This document shows, piece after piece, positions 45,644 through 58,045 of a stretch of DNA of 64,000 bases. Under the pieces are notes generated by a model. It did not search any database. It was not told the origin of the DNA and saw only the letters and a list, made by a program, of their open reading frames with translations. A program made the position numbers and the translations under genes. The DNA is from Tragulus kanchil (taxonomy: Eukaryota > Chordata > Mammalia > Artiodactyla > Tragulidae): positions 96,941,001-97,005,000 of the forward strand of contig JAIOJX010000005.1 of the NCBI GenBank assembly GCA_022376925.1, given 5' to 3'. Position 1 is the stretch's first letter. The number at the start of each line of letters is the position of its first letter.

Positions 45644-47247
45644 CTGTCAAGAAATAAATGTTACCTAAAAGAAGTCTCACGATGCATCAAAGGTCACAAG
45701 TCAATGGAAATAACTTCAACTTCTTTTGAAATAGTCTATGTCTGAACAAATGTCTTCATAGGATTTAATACATGCCATAAATCTGAGAGATTCTCACTCA
45801 GGTAATTCATTGACATTGCTTGGACTTGAAACAAGACAACCACCTTGTGGGGAAACAAACCAGTGAAGGTTTTTGTGGCTTTGGCTGAGCCAGCAGAAAA
45901 GTAAATTGGTAATAAGAAATATACTAGAAAGCTCTAAGACAAACAAGTGATTTGATTCACATGGGCTTATTAGCTAGGGATATACTGATCAGCAACAGGT
46001 AGGAGATCTGCTATGGACTTTGGAACGCCGGGTCAGCGCAGATGCCTTAACTTCTTGCCGATTTAGTTGCCCCCAGCTGCAACATGCCCTTTCTATCCTC
46101 AAAGCCATGAGAATAATCATTGAATAAGGCTGTGACTGAAACCAGCCTGTGCTAATATCATTGCCTGTAAACACCTGGAGGCTTCAGCCCTGAATAAAAG
46201 CAGGGCTGGTGAATGTGTTCGGGGCCTTGACCGAAGAGGTCTTGAGTCCCCCGTTCCCATCCTTTCTCTCTGTCTGTAGGTCTGTGTGTATTTCTTAATG
46301 TCTCATCACACCCGCTATTCTTTAGGCACCTGGCTGACAAGCTGTGGCACCACCTAACTGAATTTCACTCAACGTGCACTAGATTTATTGCAACTAAATT
46401 TCCAGTTCACAAGAAGGAGGGCAGAGACATCTTCCCTTGGTTCAAACATAAGGCAGTCTCCAGCATTCTATGAAATCTTGATAAAGTAATTTTTGCCAAT
46501 AATACGCACAAAGACGCAGTAATTAGGAGGAGCATTCCCTGAGAAGCAATTATTAGACAACAGCCAATGGACCTGCCTCTGCAGCTCCCTTTGTCATGAC
46601 CTTCCCTCAACTTGTTCATGGTAAGGTCTCAAACTCTGGATATATAGAGAGGTTGCTCTGTGTGAAGAGGAAAATATACCCTTCATTTTACATATATATT
46701 ATACATATATAAAATATAGCAACCACAATGTATGTTTTCAAAAATCCATCCTCTATATGTAGCCATGAAGAGGAAAATCGAAGGCCATAAAGAAATCTTG
46801 AGAACTTCAATCTTGAACTCACAAAGGAGAAGAACTGATGTAAAAGTCAATACCTTATCTACCCATGATTAGCATAATGCATTATGAATCTAACACTGAA
46901 AAATCACCCTCCATAAATCTGCAGATTCCTCTCATTACAAATTTTATACGGGAGCTCATATAAAATCTATTTTTTTTCCCCACCACTAGTGACTTGTTGC
47001 CATCTTTTCCACTTGGTGTCTGAATATACCCTGGAAGTGATTAACATAATGTATCAATAAAAACAGCCTCAAAAAAGAAAAAATATTAGGCCATATCTGT
47101 GTCTGAGTCCTAGAGCCTGTACAGAAAAACTGGTTAACAAAACACTACAAAGAAACGTTGACATAAAGCGGTGAGACAAAGGAATCCAAACATTCAGGCA
47201 GCTGGAGATCAAATGATCATTTCCACTGATAGGAACAGGAGCCTTAC
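45644..47247 (-). other. RYR2: RYR2 intron between the AAVSDQER and KDTEDEV exons
   Basis: It contains the second copy of the solo LTR and the region shared by duplications 14 and 15. A short TA-rich tract lies near 46690-46720. No coding sequence. Confidence 0.7.
45846..46349 (+). mobile_element. Solo LTR, copy 2
   Basis: This is identical to 44695-45198, including the CCACCT flanks, in the right arm of duplication 14. The last bases appear a third time at about 47476-47500 with several deletions, at the left edge of the right arm of duplication 15. Confidence 0.8.
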
Positions 47248-47414
47248 CAGACTAAAGCGATTTTTAGCCAGAGCGATGAGCTCCTGGTCCCCAGGGGCAC
47301 AGATGTTCAATCCAATGGGTAGTAACGCTTCAGAGCAGCCACGATAAGCGAGGTCTGCATGGAATACCGGTCCCCTTGCGCTTCATTCTTCCTTTCCTGA
47401 TCAGAAACAGCTGC
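47248..47414 (-). pseudogene. RYR2: RYR2 exon [10 protein letters not shown]...AKNRFSL, copy 1, frameshifted
   Basis: Splice sites match the intact copy at 48399-48569, but the exon is 167 instead of 171 bases. Four bases are missing: two from the A-run coding ERKKMK (T-run on plus), one G from the KGD codons, and one G near the RLLPIG part. Each site breaks the frame. All losses are in homopolymer-like spots and lie close to the end of the left arm of duplication 15, pointing to sequencing error and not gene decay. Confidence 0.9.
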
Positions 47415-48398
47415 CTATGGAGCAAAGATTAATAGTAGAATCTGCAACAGTTTCTTGTCTCATAGGACTATGAGTTTCTTTAGGCACCTGGCTGAAACTG
47501 GCACCACCTAACTGAATTTCACTCAGTGCACTAGATTTATTGCAACTAAATTTCCAGTTCACAAGAAGGAGGGCAGAGACATCTTCCCTTGGTTCAAACA
47601 TAAGGCAGTCTCCAGCATTCTATGAAATCTTGATAAAGTAATTTTTGCCAATAATACGCACAAAGACGCAGTAATTAGGAGGAGCATTCCCTGAGAAGCA
47701 ATTATTAGACAACAGCCAATGGACCTGCCTCTGCAGCTCCCTTTGTCATGACCTTCCCTCAACTTGTTCATGGTAAGGTCTCAAACTCTGGATATATAGA
47801 GAGGTTGCTCTGTGTGAAGAGGAAAATATACCCTTCATTTTACATATATATTATACATATATAAAATATAGCAACCACAATGTATGTTTTCAAAATCCAT
47901 CCTCTATATGTAGCCATGAAGAGGAAAATCGAAGGCCATAAAGAAATCTTGAGAACTTCAATCTTGAACTCACAAAGGAGAAGAACTGATGTAAAAGTCA
48001 ATACCTTATCTACCCATGATTAGCATAATGCATTATGAATCTAACACTGAAAAATCACCCTCCATAAATCTGCAGATTCCTCTCATTACAAATTTTATAC
48101 GGGAGCTCATATAAAATCTATTTTTTTTCCCCACCACTAGTGACTTGTTGCCATCTTTTCCACTTGGTGTCTGAATATACCCTGGAAGTGATTAACATAA
48201 TGTATCAATAAAAACAGCCTCAAAAAAGAAAAAATATTAGGCCATATCTGTGTCTGAGTCCTAGAGCCTGTACAGAAAAACTGGTTAACAAAACACTACA
48301 AAGAAACGTTGACATAAAGCGGTGAGACAAAGGAATCCAAACATTCAGGCAGCTGGAGATCAAATGATCATTTCCACTGATAGGAACAGGAGCCTTAC

Positions 48399-48569
48399 CA
48401 GACTAAAGCGATTTTTAGCCAGAGCGATGAGCTCCTGGTCCCCAGGGGCACAGATGTTCAATCCAATGGGTAGTAACCGCTTCAGAGCAGCCACGATAAG
48501 CGAGGTCTGCATGGAATACCGGTCCCCCTTGCGCTTCATTTTCTTCCTTTCCTGATCAGAAACAGCTGC
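48399..48569 (-). CDS. RYR2: RYR2 exon [16 protein letters not shown]...AKNRFSL, intact copy
   Basis: The exon is 171 bases in phase 0, acceptor TGCTCCATAG to donor GTAAGG. It encodes 57 residues: a basic segment [18 protein letters not shown], then [20 protein letters not shown], then [19 protein letters not shown]. This is about residues 3454-3510, in the bridging solenoid. It agrees with the mammalian RYR2 sequence throughout. The copy at 47248-47414 is frameshifted, so this is the one to use. Confidence 0.95.
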
Positions 48570-48782
48570 CTATGGAGCAAAGATTAATAGTAGAATCTGC
48601 AACAGTTTCTTGTCTCATAGGACTATGAGCCTTTTATCACTTGACTATGGTTTCATCTTCCTCATGTTCTGCTGGTTCCTGGATTTGACAATTCTATTCA
48701 GGATTGCTAATTCTAGGTCCTATTCTCAGATTCCCAAGTCACTATAATTCACTGGTAAGCATTTCTATATAATCTTTTATTT

Positions 48783-48920
48783 TTAAGAAAAAAGGTTTAT
48801 TTTATTTTTTAATCTGGCCACATCATGTGGCTTGAAGGATCTTAGTTTCCTGGCCAGAGACTGAACCTGGGCCCTGCCAGTGGATGCACAGAATCGTAAC
48901 CACTGGACCACTGGGGAATT
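48783..48920 (-). mobile_element. tRNA-derived SINE, antisense
   Basis: The plus strand shows 'ttttaatctggccacatcat', 'cttagtttcctggccagaga', 'ctgaacctgggccctgccag' and 'ccactggaccactggggaat'. This is the reverse complement of a Bov-tA1/CHR-1 type element. Confidence 0.8.
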
Positions 48921-49015
48921 TATTCTATATAACTTCAGAAGAAAAATGCACATTGTATTTTTAGAGAGGCATATGAATGTATGAAAAATCCATGGCAATT
49001 TCAGATATTGTGGTG

Positions 49016-49165
49016 TTGATTTAGTTGCTAAGCCGTGTCCGACTTTTGCAGCCCCATTGACTGTAGCCCACCAGGCTCCTCTGTCCTTGGGATTTTCAAG
49101 GCAAGAACACTGGAGTGATTTGACATTTCCTTCTCTAGGGGATCTTCCCAACCCAAGGATAGATA
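49016..49165 (-). mobile_element. BovA2-type SINE, antisense, truncated
   Basis: The plus strand reads 'tagttgctaagccgtgtccg', 'gactgtagcccaccaggctc', 'ctctgtccttgggattttca' and 'ccttctctaggggatcttcc'. The tRNA-like head is missing. Confidence 0.9.
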
Positions 49166-49579
49166 CTGTATGTTGCATTATTTCCAGTGCTTAAGAGGTA
49201 AGAAACGTAAGAATAAAAGATTTTTGCTTTGGTAGATGCTTCCTTTGTCATACACATACACACAGCATATATAAAACTCTCATATGTTTGCCTTTTACAT
49301 AGGCTGAACACTTGTCTCCCCAAGGCCTTACTCTCCATCTAGCAAAAAGAGATATAGTTACAATATACTAATCAGTGTTATTTAAATATTCAGGATTATC
49401 TCTGGATGACTTGTTTACAACTGAGTACAGCCATGATACATCAGAGTTTTCTTGCAATTTTTTTGAAAACCATGTCTGTGCCAGGGTCACCTCAAATAAT
49501 CAAGTATAATTTTCACTGGGGCAGTGAGTATTCTTTTTCCTATTAAGAGGGCATGTTCTAAGGTTAAAATTTAAAAACA

Positions 49580-49828
49580 GGGCTTCCCCGGTGGTCCAGT
49601 GGGTAAAGAGTCAGCCTTGCAGTGCAAGGAGTGCCGGTTCGATCCCTGGCCCAGAAAGATCCCACGTGTTATAGAGCAGCTAGATGGGTGTGTCCAATTA
49701 TGAGCCAGCTCTCTGGAGCGTGTGCACCCAGAGTTGGTGCTCTGAAACAAGAGAGGCCACTGCAATGGGAGGCCCACACAGGCCAAATAATAGAGATGGG
49801 TATAAATAAATAAATAATTGAAAATGTG
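49580..49828 (+). mobile_element. CHR-type tRNA SINE with target duplication
   Basis: The head 'gggcttccccggtggtccag' precedes a B box 'ggttcgatccctggccc' and the CHR body 'gagaggccactgcaatggga'. An A/T-rich tail follows. About 12 bases, 'aatttaaaaaca', occur on both sides (49568-49579 and near 49836). Confidence 0.92.
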
Positions 49829-50769
49829 TTTAAAAAATTTAAAAACACTGTCCAATATCCATTTGTTTGTATACATTAAATTTCTTTGTAGCAATAAATC
49901 AAACATTGAAGATAGTTTTATGATAATAATGTTATAATAACTTTTAGCTGAGAAAAAAATAGAAGAGAATATACAAATGATTTGCTTTCCTCAGAAGGCA
50001 AAATATATTACAACATGATACTGAAAGAAATGAATGTACTAAAACAACTAAAATCATGTAGTAGTGGTAGTTGATGTTACTATATTATATAATGCATTAT
50101 ATCATTACATATAGAGCATATATTGATATACATATTAAATCTATAAAATCTGAACCACAGTAATAAGAATCATATTCACTTTCCAAAGAGATGTACTTAT
50201 CTCATGGATCCTGCTTTTCTCTGTACCAGTTTGTAAGAGATTATTCTCCTTAAGTTTAGTAGAAAGAGCACAATGAATAATTATTTGTACCATTAAATTG
50301 ATTAGTGCATAAAAATAATGAATCAGTGATTTTAAATGAGCCCTTTGCTAAAAGGAAATATAACCACAGTGATTAAAATAATCACCCTAATGAGGAATCA
50401 CTATCCTAAAAATTAAACAAATGATACAAGTTTATGCAAACATATTTATATCTAATACTGGTAATTTGATTTTACCAAAACAATATCACTAACTAATAAT
50501 ACATTAAAACCTATATTTTATCGGTGTTGAAGTTTTCTTTGATTTTAAATTGTAAAACTCTTTCAGTTTTATGGTTGTATATAAGTAAATAGAACTTAAA
50601 GTTGGTTTGATATTCACAAATATTTAAGTGACCTTATAATAACTGAAAAGAATAGTTAATAAATCTTTGAACATTTATGAATGTTATAGTCCACAGCTGG
50701 TATGAAGAAACATACAAACAACCAAATACCCTCATGGACATCTATATTGGTTGGTTTTTGCTTGTTCAG

Positions 50770-50890
50770 TGCCTATTTCCTCCCCAGACTATGAAGCTCC
50801 ATTAGGCACACTATTTTGTTCCTTCTTATATACACAACAAAGCACTGTGCCTTACTCTAGGAGCTGTTCAATAATTTGAACAGAACTGCT
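50770..50890 (+). repeat. L2 LINE 3' end fragment
   Basis: It shows an L2-type tail: 'gactatgaagctccattagg', 'cacactattttgttcc', 'gcactgtgccttactctagg' and 'agctgttcaataatttgaa'. Confidence 0.7.
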
Positions 50891-51829
50891 ATAGTTATTG
50901 AATTTACATATTTTATTTTCAATCATTATCTAACATTTGAATCAGATATGAACGCTCAGTATCGTGATCAATATGTAGGCAATGATGAAGGAAAATTTTA
51001 CACATTGAGGTTTGGGGAAGTCATTCTGGCTTATACATGATTTAACTTAAACTTTATGTTAACTAGAAGAGCCTGTTTTGTGACCTGTCAAACACGCATT
51101 GTACATCTACTTTAACCATTAAAGGAAAGAATGCATTTAAAAAATTAGGGTAACTGTGGTTCAGGCATCCAAAATGGCACTCAGTGGCCACTGTGAATGT
51201 CCTTAGAGACACGATCCTTCATTACTGAGAACTTCAATTTTTTGGACTGTACCAGGCTCAAGGATATCACCGCCACTCTCAAGATGTTAGCAGCTTCCAG
51301 CTATAACCTTACAGCCTCAAGACATGCTCTGATAATTATACAACTAGCTCAATTCCCCACCAATCTTCACATAAAAAGGATGCTTATTTCTTATCAGTTC
51401 CAATTATAATTCTTGACAAACAAGTAATTTTCTGGTGTTTGACTTTGTAAGTCTCCTGCATTTTGTCATACAGCAGAACACAGCTCAAGTGCTTCTTGCA
51501 ACTGTGTCTCCCAGGTAATAGTTCTCAGTTTGGCTCAGATAAAACTCTTGTCTATTCCAATAATTAGGCTCTTTATTGATTATTTTGATCGACAGCATAG
51601 TTAAGAAGGAAAGTAGGAAAATTCTCTCAAATAAATCTCTGTGTGTGTCTATCTCTGTCTCTTCCACACACATTACAAATATAGCTCCAACAATTTCACC
51701 TAAAATGATCTAAAATTTAATAGAGGACCAAGAAAAAGCGAAGAAATGTCTAATATTACTACAATGAAATGGCTTACAACTCTCCCAAAGTAGACACAAG
51801 CAAAATCATAAATGAAGTATAAAAGTGAG

Positions 51830-51975
51830 ACTATTCATCAAAAAGACAAGAGATACAAGTTTTGGTGACAAATGGGAGAAAGAGAACCCTTTTGAACTAT
51901 TGGTGCAAATGCAAACTGGTTCAACCATTGTGGAACTGCATGGATGTTCTTTAAAAAATAAGGAAAATAGAACTA
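51830..51975 (+). mobile_element. L1 ORF2 3'-region fragment, copy 1
   Basis: The order 'aaaagacaagagatacaag', 'gaactattggtgcaaatgca', 'aactggttcaaccattgtgg', 'gatgttctttaaaaaata' matches the L1 region just before the 3' UTR. It is duplicated at about 52969-53114. Confidence 0.75.
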
Positions 51976-52968
51976 CTAAGTATTACAGTCAATTACCTAT
52001 ACACTGGCCTCTCTCTGGGCTACAGATATTTTGCTTAAGTTAAACTGAGTTCTCAGATTACCTTCTTCCAAACTGGTCTGCTGGCCAGCTTCCAGTCTTC
52101 TAATCTTAGAAATGGTATTCCATACACATAGTGATTATTCCTGCTTAAGAGACTAACTGAAGACTGATGTGTGACAACTTGTTCCTTCATTGGTGTTTGT
52201 ATTTGGTCTCAACTTCTGTTCAAAACGAGTTCCTTTTTTCCTCTGGACTCTGGGGGTTGGGAGGATGGATCTATTGGCTCCTGGGATGGCTCAGACAGAT
52301 GGTGTGTGGTCTTTTCACAGGAATCCCTGAAGTTTTCTGCATCTCTCTCAGCATTTCATGGGGAACACCTCTTTCTTTATTTCAGCTTCAGATATAAGAC
52401 CTCTGGGCACCCTATTGGTATCCATTCATGGCAGGAGACTTGAATGGTACAGCTTTTGGGGAGAAATGCTACCCATCCCTTACTACCTTTCCCTTTTGAA
52501 TCCTGCATGCCATTCGTGGTCTGCAGAGGGCTTCAAAGATACTGATAAAATTGCGGTTATGATATCGCTGTGACTAACAAGTGACTCTCAAATCTGTCCA
52601 ATTATTGAAAAACATGCACATCAGGATGACGTCAGCAAAACAATGTATGTAAAATGCTAGTGTCTTTGAACTAGGAAACACAGTTGCTCATTGTTTCAGT
52701 CTATTCCAATAATTAGGCTCTTTATTGATGCAAGCATAGTTAAGAAGGAAAGTAGGAAAATTCTCTCAAATAAATCTCTGTGTGTGTCTATCTCTGTCTC
52801 TTCCACACACATTACAAATATAGCTCCAACAATTTCACCTAAAATGATCTAAAATTTAATAGAGGACCAAGAAAAAGCGAAGAAATGTCTAATATTACTA
52901 CAATGAAATGGCTTACAACTCTCCCAAAGTAGACACAAGCAAAATCATAAATGAAGTATAAAAGTGAG

Positions 52969-53114
52969 ACTATTCATCAAAAAGACAAGAGATACAAGTT
53001 TTGGTGACAAATGGGAGAAAGAGAACCCTTTTGAACTATTGGTGCAAATGCAAACTGGTTCAACCATTGTGGAACTGCATGGATGTTCTTTAAAAAATAA
53101 GGAAAATAGAACTA
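52969..53114 (+). mobile_element. L1 fragment, copy 2
   Basis: It duplicates 51830-51975 within duplication 16. Confidence 0.75.
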
Positions 53115-53817
53115 CTAAGTATTACAGTCAATTACCTATACACTGGCCTCTCTCTGGGCTACAGATATTTTGCTTAAGTTAAACTGAGTTCTCAGATTAC
53201 CTTCTTCCAAACTGGTCTGCTGGCCAGCTTCCAGTCTTCTAATCTTAGAAATGGTATTCCATACACATAGTGATTATTCCTGCTTAAGAGACTAACTGAA
53301 GACTGATGTGTGACAACTTGTTCCTTCATTGGTGTTTGTATTTGGTCTCAACTTCTGTTCAAAACGAGTTCCTTTTTTCCTCTGGACTCTGGGGGTTGGG
53401 AGGATGGATCTATTGGCTCCTGGGATGGCTCAGACAGATGGTGTGTGGTCTTTTCACAGGAATCCCTGAAGTTTTCTGCATCTCTCTCAGCATTTCATGG
53501 GGAACACCTCTTTCTTTATTTCAGCTTCAGATATAAGACCTCTGGGCACCCTATTGGTATCCATTCATGGCAGGAGACTTGAATGGTACAGCTTTTGGGG
53601 AGAAATGCTACCCATCCCTTACTACCTTTCCCTTTTGAATCCTGCATGCCATTCGTGGTCTGCAGAGGGCTTCAAAGATACTGATAAAATTGCGGTTATG
53701 ATATCGCTGTGACTAACAAGTGACTCTCAAATCTGTCCAATTATTGAAAAACATGCACATCAGGATGACGTCAGCAAAACAATGTATGTAAAATGCTAGT
53801 GTCTTTGAACTAGGAAC

Positions 53818-53945
53818 ATTAGTTCAGCTCAGTTGCTCAGTCGTGTTCGACTCTTTGTAACACCATGGACTGGTGCACGCCAGGCTTCCCTGTCCTTCAC
53901 CAACTCCCAGAGCTTGCTCAAACTCATGTGCATTGACTCATGATT
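53818..53945 (-). mobile_element. BovA SINE fragment, antisense
   Basis: The plus strand reads 'agttcagctcagttgctcag', 'tcgtgttcgactctttgtaa', 'caccatggactggtgcacgc' and 'caggcttccctgtccttcac'. This is the reverse complement of the BovA/BovB 3' unit. Confidence 0.9.
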
Positions 53946-55257
53946 TCTAAGTTTCTTTTACTTAACAATATAAAATGCCAAGTGAAACGCAAATAAAAAG
54001 AAAATTAAAAACAACGAAGCAAGGCATAATCACTAATTTCTAAATTTTTATCAACATTACTGTCATTTGCTATTTATTTTATCTCAGAGTGTTAGCAGTC
54101 ATAGGTAACAGTGTTAAAACAGTTGACAAAATTTGGGGAGGGGGACATTAAAACTGAGATACTCCTATCCATTGCTGTTTCCTGAGAACAGGCATAAATG
54201 TTACCATGAGTCAATAATTGTAAATGACTCATTCTAGGTTACAGGATATACAATGCTTTGAGTGTATGCCTTGAGAATCATGGACTAGAATCATGGAAAA
54301 GACAGAAGAGGATATATTTATAGCAGTATGCAGACCTTGGTTTTTGAAGATCTTTATGTTGAGTTTGATGATACACTGGAGTCACTGTCATCCTCCCAAA
54401 GAAAACACTGACCTTTTATGGCCTCTTTCCATGACTCTGTTAACACTAGCCTAAACTGACAACACACTGACAAAACAGAGTCCTTCACTAAGAGTTTTCA
54501 GTTCAAAATATCCCTGTGAAATGTATATTCTTAGTATAGCATCTTCCAAAGGAGTAGCTCCTCACTTTTCAGGCTTATTGTCTGCCCAGAGGAAAAAGTG
54601 AGTGTTTTTGAGTGTTTCAAGAGCACAGACACACAAAGTAATAGCCCACAGCATCAGTTTCAAGTTCATGCGTAATGATGAAAAATACATGACATGTACA
54701 ACTCTAAATAAGACCATTGGGTGATGCTGTTTCATTATCCTGGTGCTCGTCAATGAAACAAATCAGATGGACTGTTGGGGTTCAGTGGGGTAGCATCTTT
54801 CTCCCCTCAAAGCATCTCTCTTCCATAATTTGTCGAGTTGGTAAGAGGCTGATTTCCTCGGCCAGAGTGCCATACTGTTCTGCATCTCCAGCTATTTGCT
54901 ATCATACTTTGTGTGCTATCCCATGTTATATAATCATCTTCTTATCTAGTGGTAATTTATAAGATAAAAGCAGGTATTTTTCAGTGTTTTGAAAGATCCT
55001 CCGCAAAGAATCAGACACAACTGAGTGAGTATGCACACATGCCAGTCTCCAACATGGATGACAGAGAAAACAAAAATCTCCATTTCATGTGTGAGAACTT
55101 GGAATTTATCCATGTGGTTCTCAAACAATGCAGCTAATTATTTTGAAGTGTACACAGCATACATATTTACATATTTTTGACTAATTATATGTATGTCATA
55201 CTGATTGGTAATTCTGTAAATTGTGTGTATATTAAGCATGTCTTTTTAATCTGATGT

Positions 55258-55715
55258 TTTGACATCTTGGGCTTTGCTGATCTCTGATTGCCCTTCCAAG
55301 GGCTAGTCAAATCCTAGATAGAAGATTACTTGCCGGTAAGCACACCCTTCATAGACAAACCAGTCCATCCAGAGTTCTTGTCCTCCATCACCTCCTTTAC
55401 CTAAACCTCATGCTACCTGCCCCCATCAACCTGGACCAGCCACTAGACAACTGGGGACAGTCCCTAGAGCCCAGAGCCCACAAACTATTCAAACTTGCCA
55501 ATCCTAAACCTGCTTACTCTACCTCACCTGTTCGTTCCCACAGAAACCATAATAAAGGTTCTTGTTCACATTTTCCACTTCCTCCTTTTGCCTCATGACT
55601 GACCCTTCTGCTTCCGGAAACTGTGAGGAAAATCTTCTTCCTCCATGCCAGTCATTCCCATGTCTATATGTCTTAAACACCCTTGATTACAAGTCCTAGG
55701 TACACTTAAACCTGG
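55258..55715 (+). mobile_element. Possible LTR fragment, copy 1
   Basis: This C- and T-rich, non-coding stretch contains 'gaaaccataataaaggttct' (an AATAAA signal), followed by pyrimidine-rich blocks, an organisation like an LTR R/U5 end. I found no clear TG...CA ends or target duplication, so this is tentative. It recurs at about 56366-56823, and its 3' part recurs again from 57571. Confidence 0.4.
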
Positions 55716-56365
55716 GTGTGTGTGTTTAATCAGTTTGGCAAGCACAGACACACAAAGTAATAGCCCACAGCATCAGTTTCGTAATGATGAAAAATACATG
55801 ACATGTACAACTCTAAATAAGACCATTGGGTGATGCTGTTTCATTATCCTGGTGCTCGTCAATGAAACAAATCAGATGGACTGTTGGGGTTCAGTGGGGT
55901 AGCATCTTTCTCCCCTCAAAGCATCTCTCTTCCATAATTTGTCGAGTTGGTAAGAGGCTGATTTCCTCGGCCAGAGTGCCATACTGTTCTGCATCTCCAG
56001 CTATTTGCTATCATACTTTGTGTGCTATCCCATGTTATATAATCATCTTCTTATCTAGTGGTAATTTATAAGATAAAAGCAGGTATTTTTCAGTGTTTTG
56101 AAAGATCCTCCGCAAAGAATCAGACACAACTGAGTGAGTATGCACCCAAGCCAATCTCCAACATGGATGACAGAGAAACAAAAATCTCCATTTCATGTGT
56201 GAGAACTTGGAATTTATCCATGTGGTTCTCAAACAATGCAGCTAATTATTTTGAAGTGTACACAGCATACATATTTACATATTTTTGACTAATTATATGT
56301 ATGTCATACTGATTGGTAATTCTGTAAATTGTGTGTATATTAAGCATGTCTTTTTAATCTGATGT

Positions 56366-56823
56366 TTTGACATCTTGGGCTTTGCTGATCTCTGATTGCC
56401 CTTCCAAGGGCTAGTCAAATCCTAGATAGAAGATTACTTGCCGGTAAGCACACCCTTCATAGACAAACCAGTCCATCCAGAGTTCTTGTCCTCCATCACC
56501 TCCTTTACCTAAACCTCATGCTACCTGCCCCCATCAACCTGGACCAGCCACTAGACAACTGGGGACAGTCCCTAGAGCCCAGAGCCCACAAACTATTCAA
56601 ACTTGCCAATCCTAAACCTGCTTACTCTACCTCACCTGTTCGTTCCCACAGAAACCATAATAAAGGTTCTTGTTCACATTTTCCACTTCCTCCTTTTGCC
56701 TCATGACTGACCCTTCTGCTTCCGGGAAACTGTGAGGAAAATCTTCTTCCTCCATGCCAGTCATTCCCATGTCTATATGTCTTAAACACCCTTGATTACA
56801 AGTCCTAGGTACACTTAAACCTG
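56366..56823 (+). mobile_element. Possible LTR fragment, copy 2
   Basis: It duplicates 55258-55715 within duplication 17. Confidence 0.4.
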
Positions 56824-56970
56824 GGTGTGTGTGTTTAATCAGTCAACAATACTATCAAATCTATCAAATTTCAGGTATAAGTCTTCAAAAGAGCTAAAAA
56901 ACACTAACATTCAATGAATGAACATTATATCCAGACATTTTCTGGAACATAAAACAAATTATAGTCATAC

Positions 56971-57062
56971 CTTGGACATCTTTGACTTGGTGTCCATAAT
57001 AAGGAAAGACATATTGTTGATTTCATTCTGTACCACAAATTCTGCTCTTCCCTTTTGAAATT
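56971..57062 (-). pseudogene. RYR2: RYR2 exon [11 protein letters not shown]..., copy 1, frameshifted
   Basis: The splice sites are the same as in 58046-58138, but the exon is 92 instead of 93 bases. After ...REEQN a base is lost and one is changed (plus strand 'ccacaaattctg' instead of 'ccacgaagttctg'), so Phe-Val-Val-Gln becomes out of frame. The flanking introns are identical to the intact copy. The most economical reading is a sequencing error in one of two overlapping contigs. Confidence 0.9.
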
Positions 57063-57264
57063 CTGAGAAGTTGCAAAGGAAGTTTCCATTAAGATCACAC
57101 AGACAAGAAGCTCAAATAATTAGAGGTTACACAGGACCCCAAAGCTTCTACAAAGTAGTGATTTAATATAGAAGATATAAAGAAAGGAAACAAATAGTTG
57201 TTGAATATTCAATGAGCAGGCTTGGCTGCAAAGAACACTTCTGGTAACTAAGATAGAAATCTGC

Positions 57265-57400
57265 ATGTTTCGAAGATGAGAAAGCTAAGGTTTAGAAAGT
57301 TTAAGTAACCAAATCACATAGCTAGCAAAAGGTAACATGAACACTCAAACTCCCACTACCTGGTGAAGAGCATATGTACTGCCTTTTGGGACAGATTTCC
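57265..57400 (-). repeat. MIR-like SINE, antisense
   Basis: The plus strand has the reverse-complement MIR order: 'gaagatgagaaagctaaggt', 'ttaagtaaccaaatcacata', 'gctagcaaaagg'. It is duplicated at about 58341-58476. Confidence 0.6.
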
Positions 57401-58045
57401 TAAGGGTATGCACAACTATAATACAACTTTCTGTCAGATATTTTAATTCCACATATCCTAACATTATTTTATTCACTTTTAATTTAAGAACATAAAAACA
57501 CCAACAAAGGCAAGTGTTTAAGCAGTGGCAGTAGTGAAAATAATCTTCTGCCACCATCAAACCTGGTTTGCCATCACCTCCTTTACCTAAACCTCATGCT
57601 ACCTGCCCCATCAACCTGGACCAGCCACTAGACCTGGGGACAGTCCCTAGAGCCCAGAGCCCACAAACTATTCAAACTTGCCAATCCTAAACCTGCTTAC
57701 TCTACCTCACCTGTTCGTTCCCACAGAAACCATAATAAAGGTTCTTGTTCACATTTTCCACTTCCTCCTTTTGCCTCATGACTGACCCTTCTGCTTCCGG
57801 GAAACTGTGAGGAAAATCTTCTTCCTCCATGCCAGTCATTCCCATGTCTATATGTCTTAAACACCCTTGATTACAAGTCCTAGGTACACTTAAACCTGGG
57901 TGTGTGTGTTTAATCAGTCAACAATACTATCAAATCTATCAAATTTCAGGTATAAGTCTTCAAAAGAGCTAAAAAACACTAACATTCAATGAATGAACAT
58001 TATATCCAGACATTTTCTGGAACATAAAACAAATTATAGTCATAC

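Larger units (their letters stand above)
44318..46652. repeat. Direct duplication 14, period 1151 bp (contains an exon and an LTR)
   Basis: Bases 44318-45460 recur as 45469-46652. Near its right end the left arm lacks about 44 bases that the right arm has (after 'caacagcca', 45418 against 46567). Elsewhere the arms match exactly. Confidence 0.92.
46318..48629. repeat. Direct duplication 15, period about 1152-1158 bp (contains an exon)
   Basis: Bases 46318-47474 recur as 47476-48629. The right arm has lost about six bases in its first 50. The left arm has lost four bases inside the exon, within 230 bases of its right end. Confidence 0.92.
51552..53816. repeat. Direct duplication 16, period about 1139-1146 bp
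   Basis: Bases 51552-52677 recur as 52699-53816. A small deletion lies near the left edge of the right arm ('gatgcaagcatag' against 'gattattttgatcgacagc'). The left arm ends with a garbled copy of the SINE start seen after 53816. No exon. Confidence 0.92.
54624..56843. repeat. Direct duplication 17, period about 1108-1116 bp
   Basis: Bases 54624-55734 recur as 55741-56843. Differences: nine bases missing near the left edge of the right arm, a four-base patch ('acacatgccagtc' near 55035 against 'acccaagccaatc'), one A and one G in homopolymers. It carries an LTR-like stretch and a short BovA tail fragment (about 54993-55040) twice. Confidence 0.92.
48570..56970 (-). other. RYR2: RYR2 intron between the NFKREEQ and AAVSDQER exons
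   Basis: It contains an antisense tRNA SINE, an antisense BovA2, a CHR SINE, an L2 tail, an L1 fragment (doubled), an antisense BovA and an LTR-like stretch (doubled). Duplications 16 and 17 and the left part of 18 inflate it. Bases 49840-50760 are AT-rich with nothing recognisable. Bases 52040-52680 (copied to 53180-53815) are more GC-rich and may be an old repeat I cannot name. Confidence 0.7.

Noticed and set aside
51825..52573. Four plus-strand ORFs (72-90 codons), present twice
   Set aside because: They are doubled by duplication 16. The first is an L1 fragment; the others overlap one another in different frames and resemble no protein I know.
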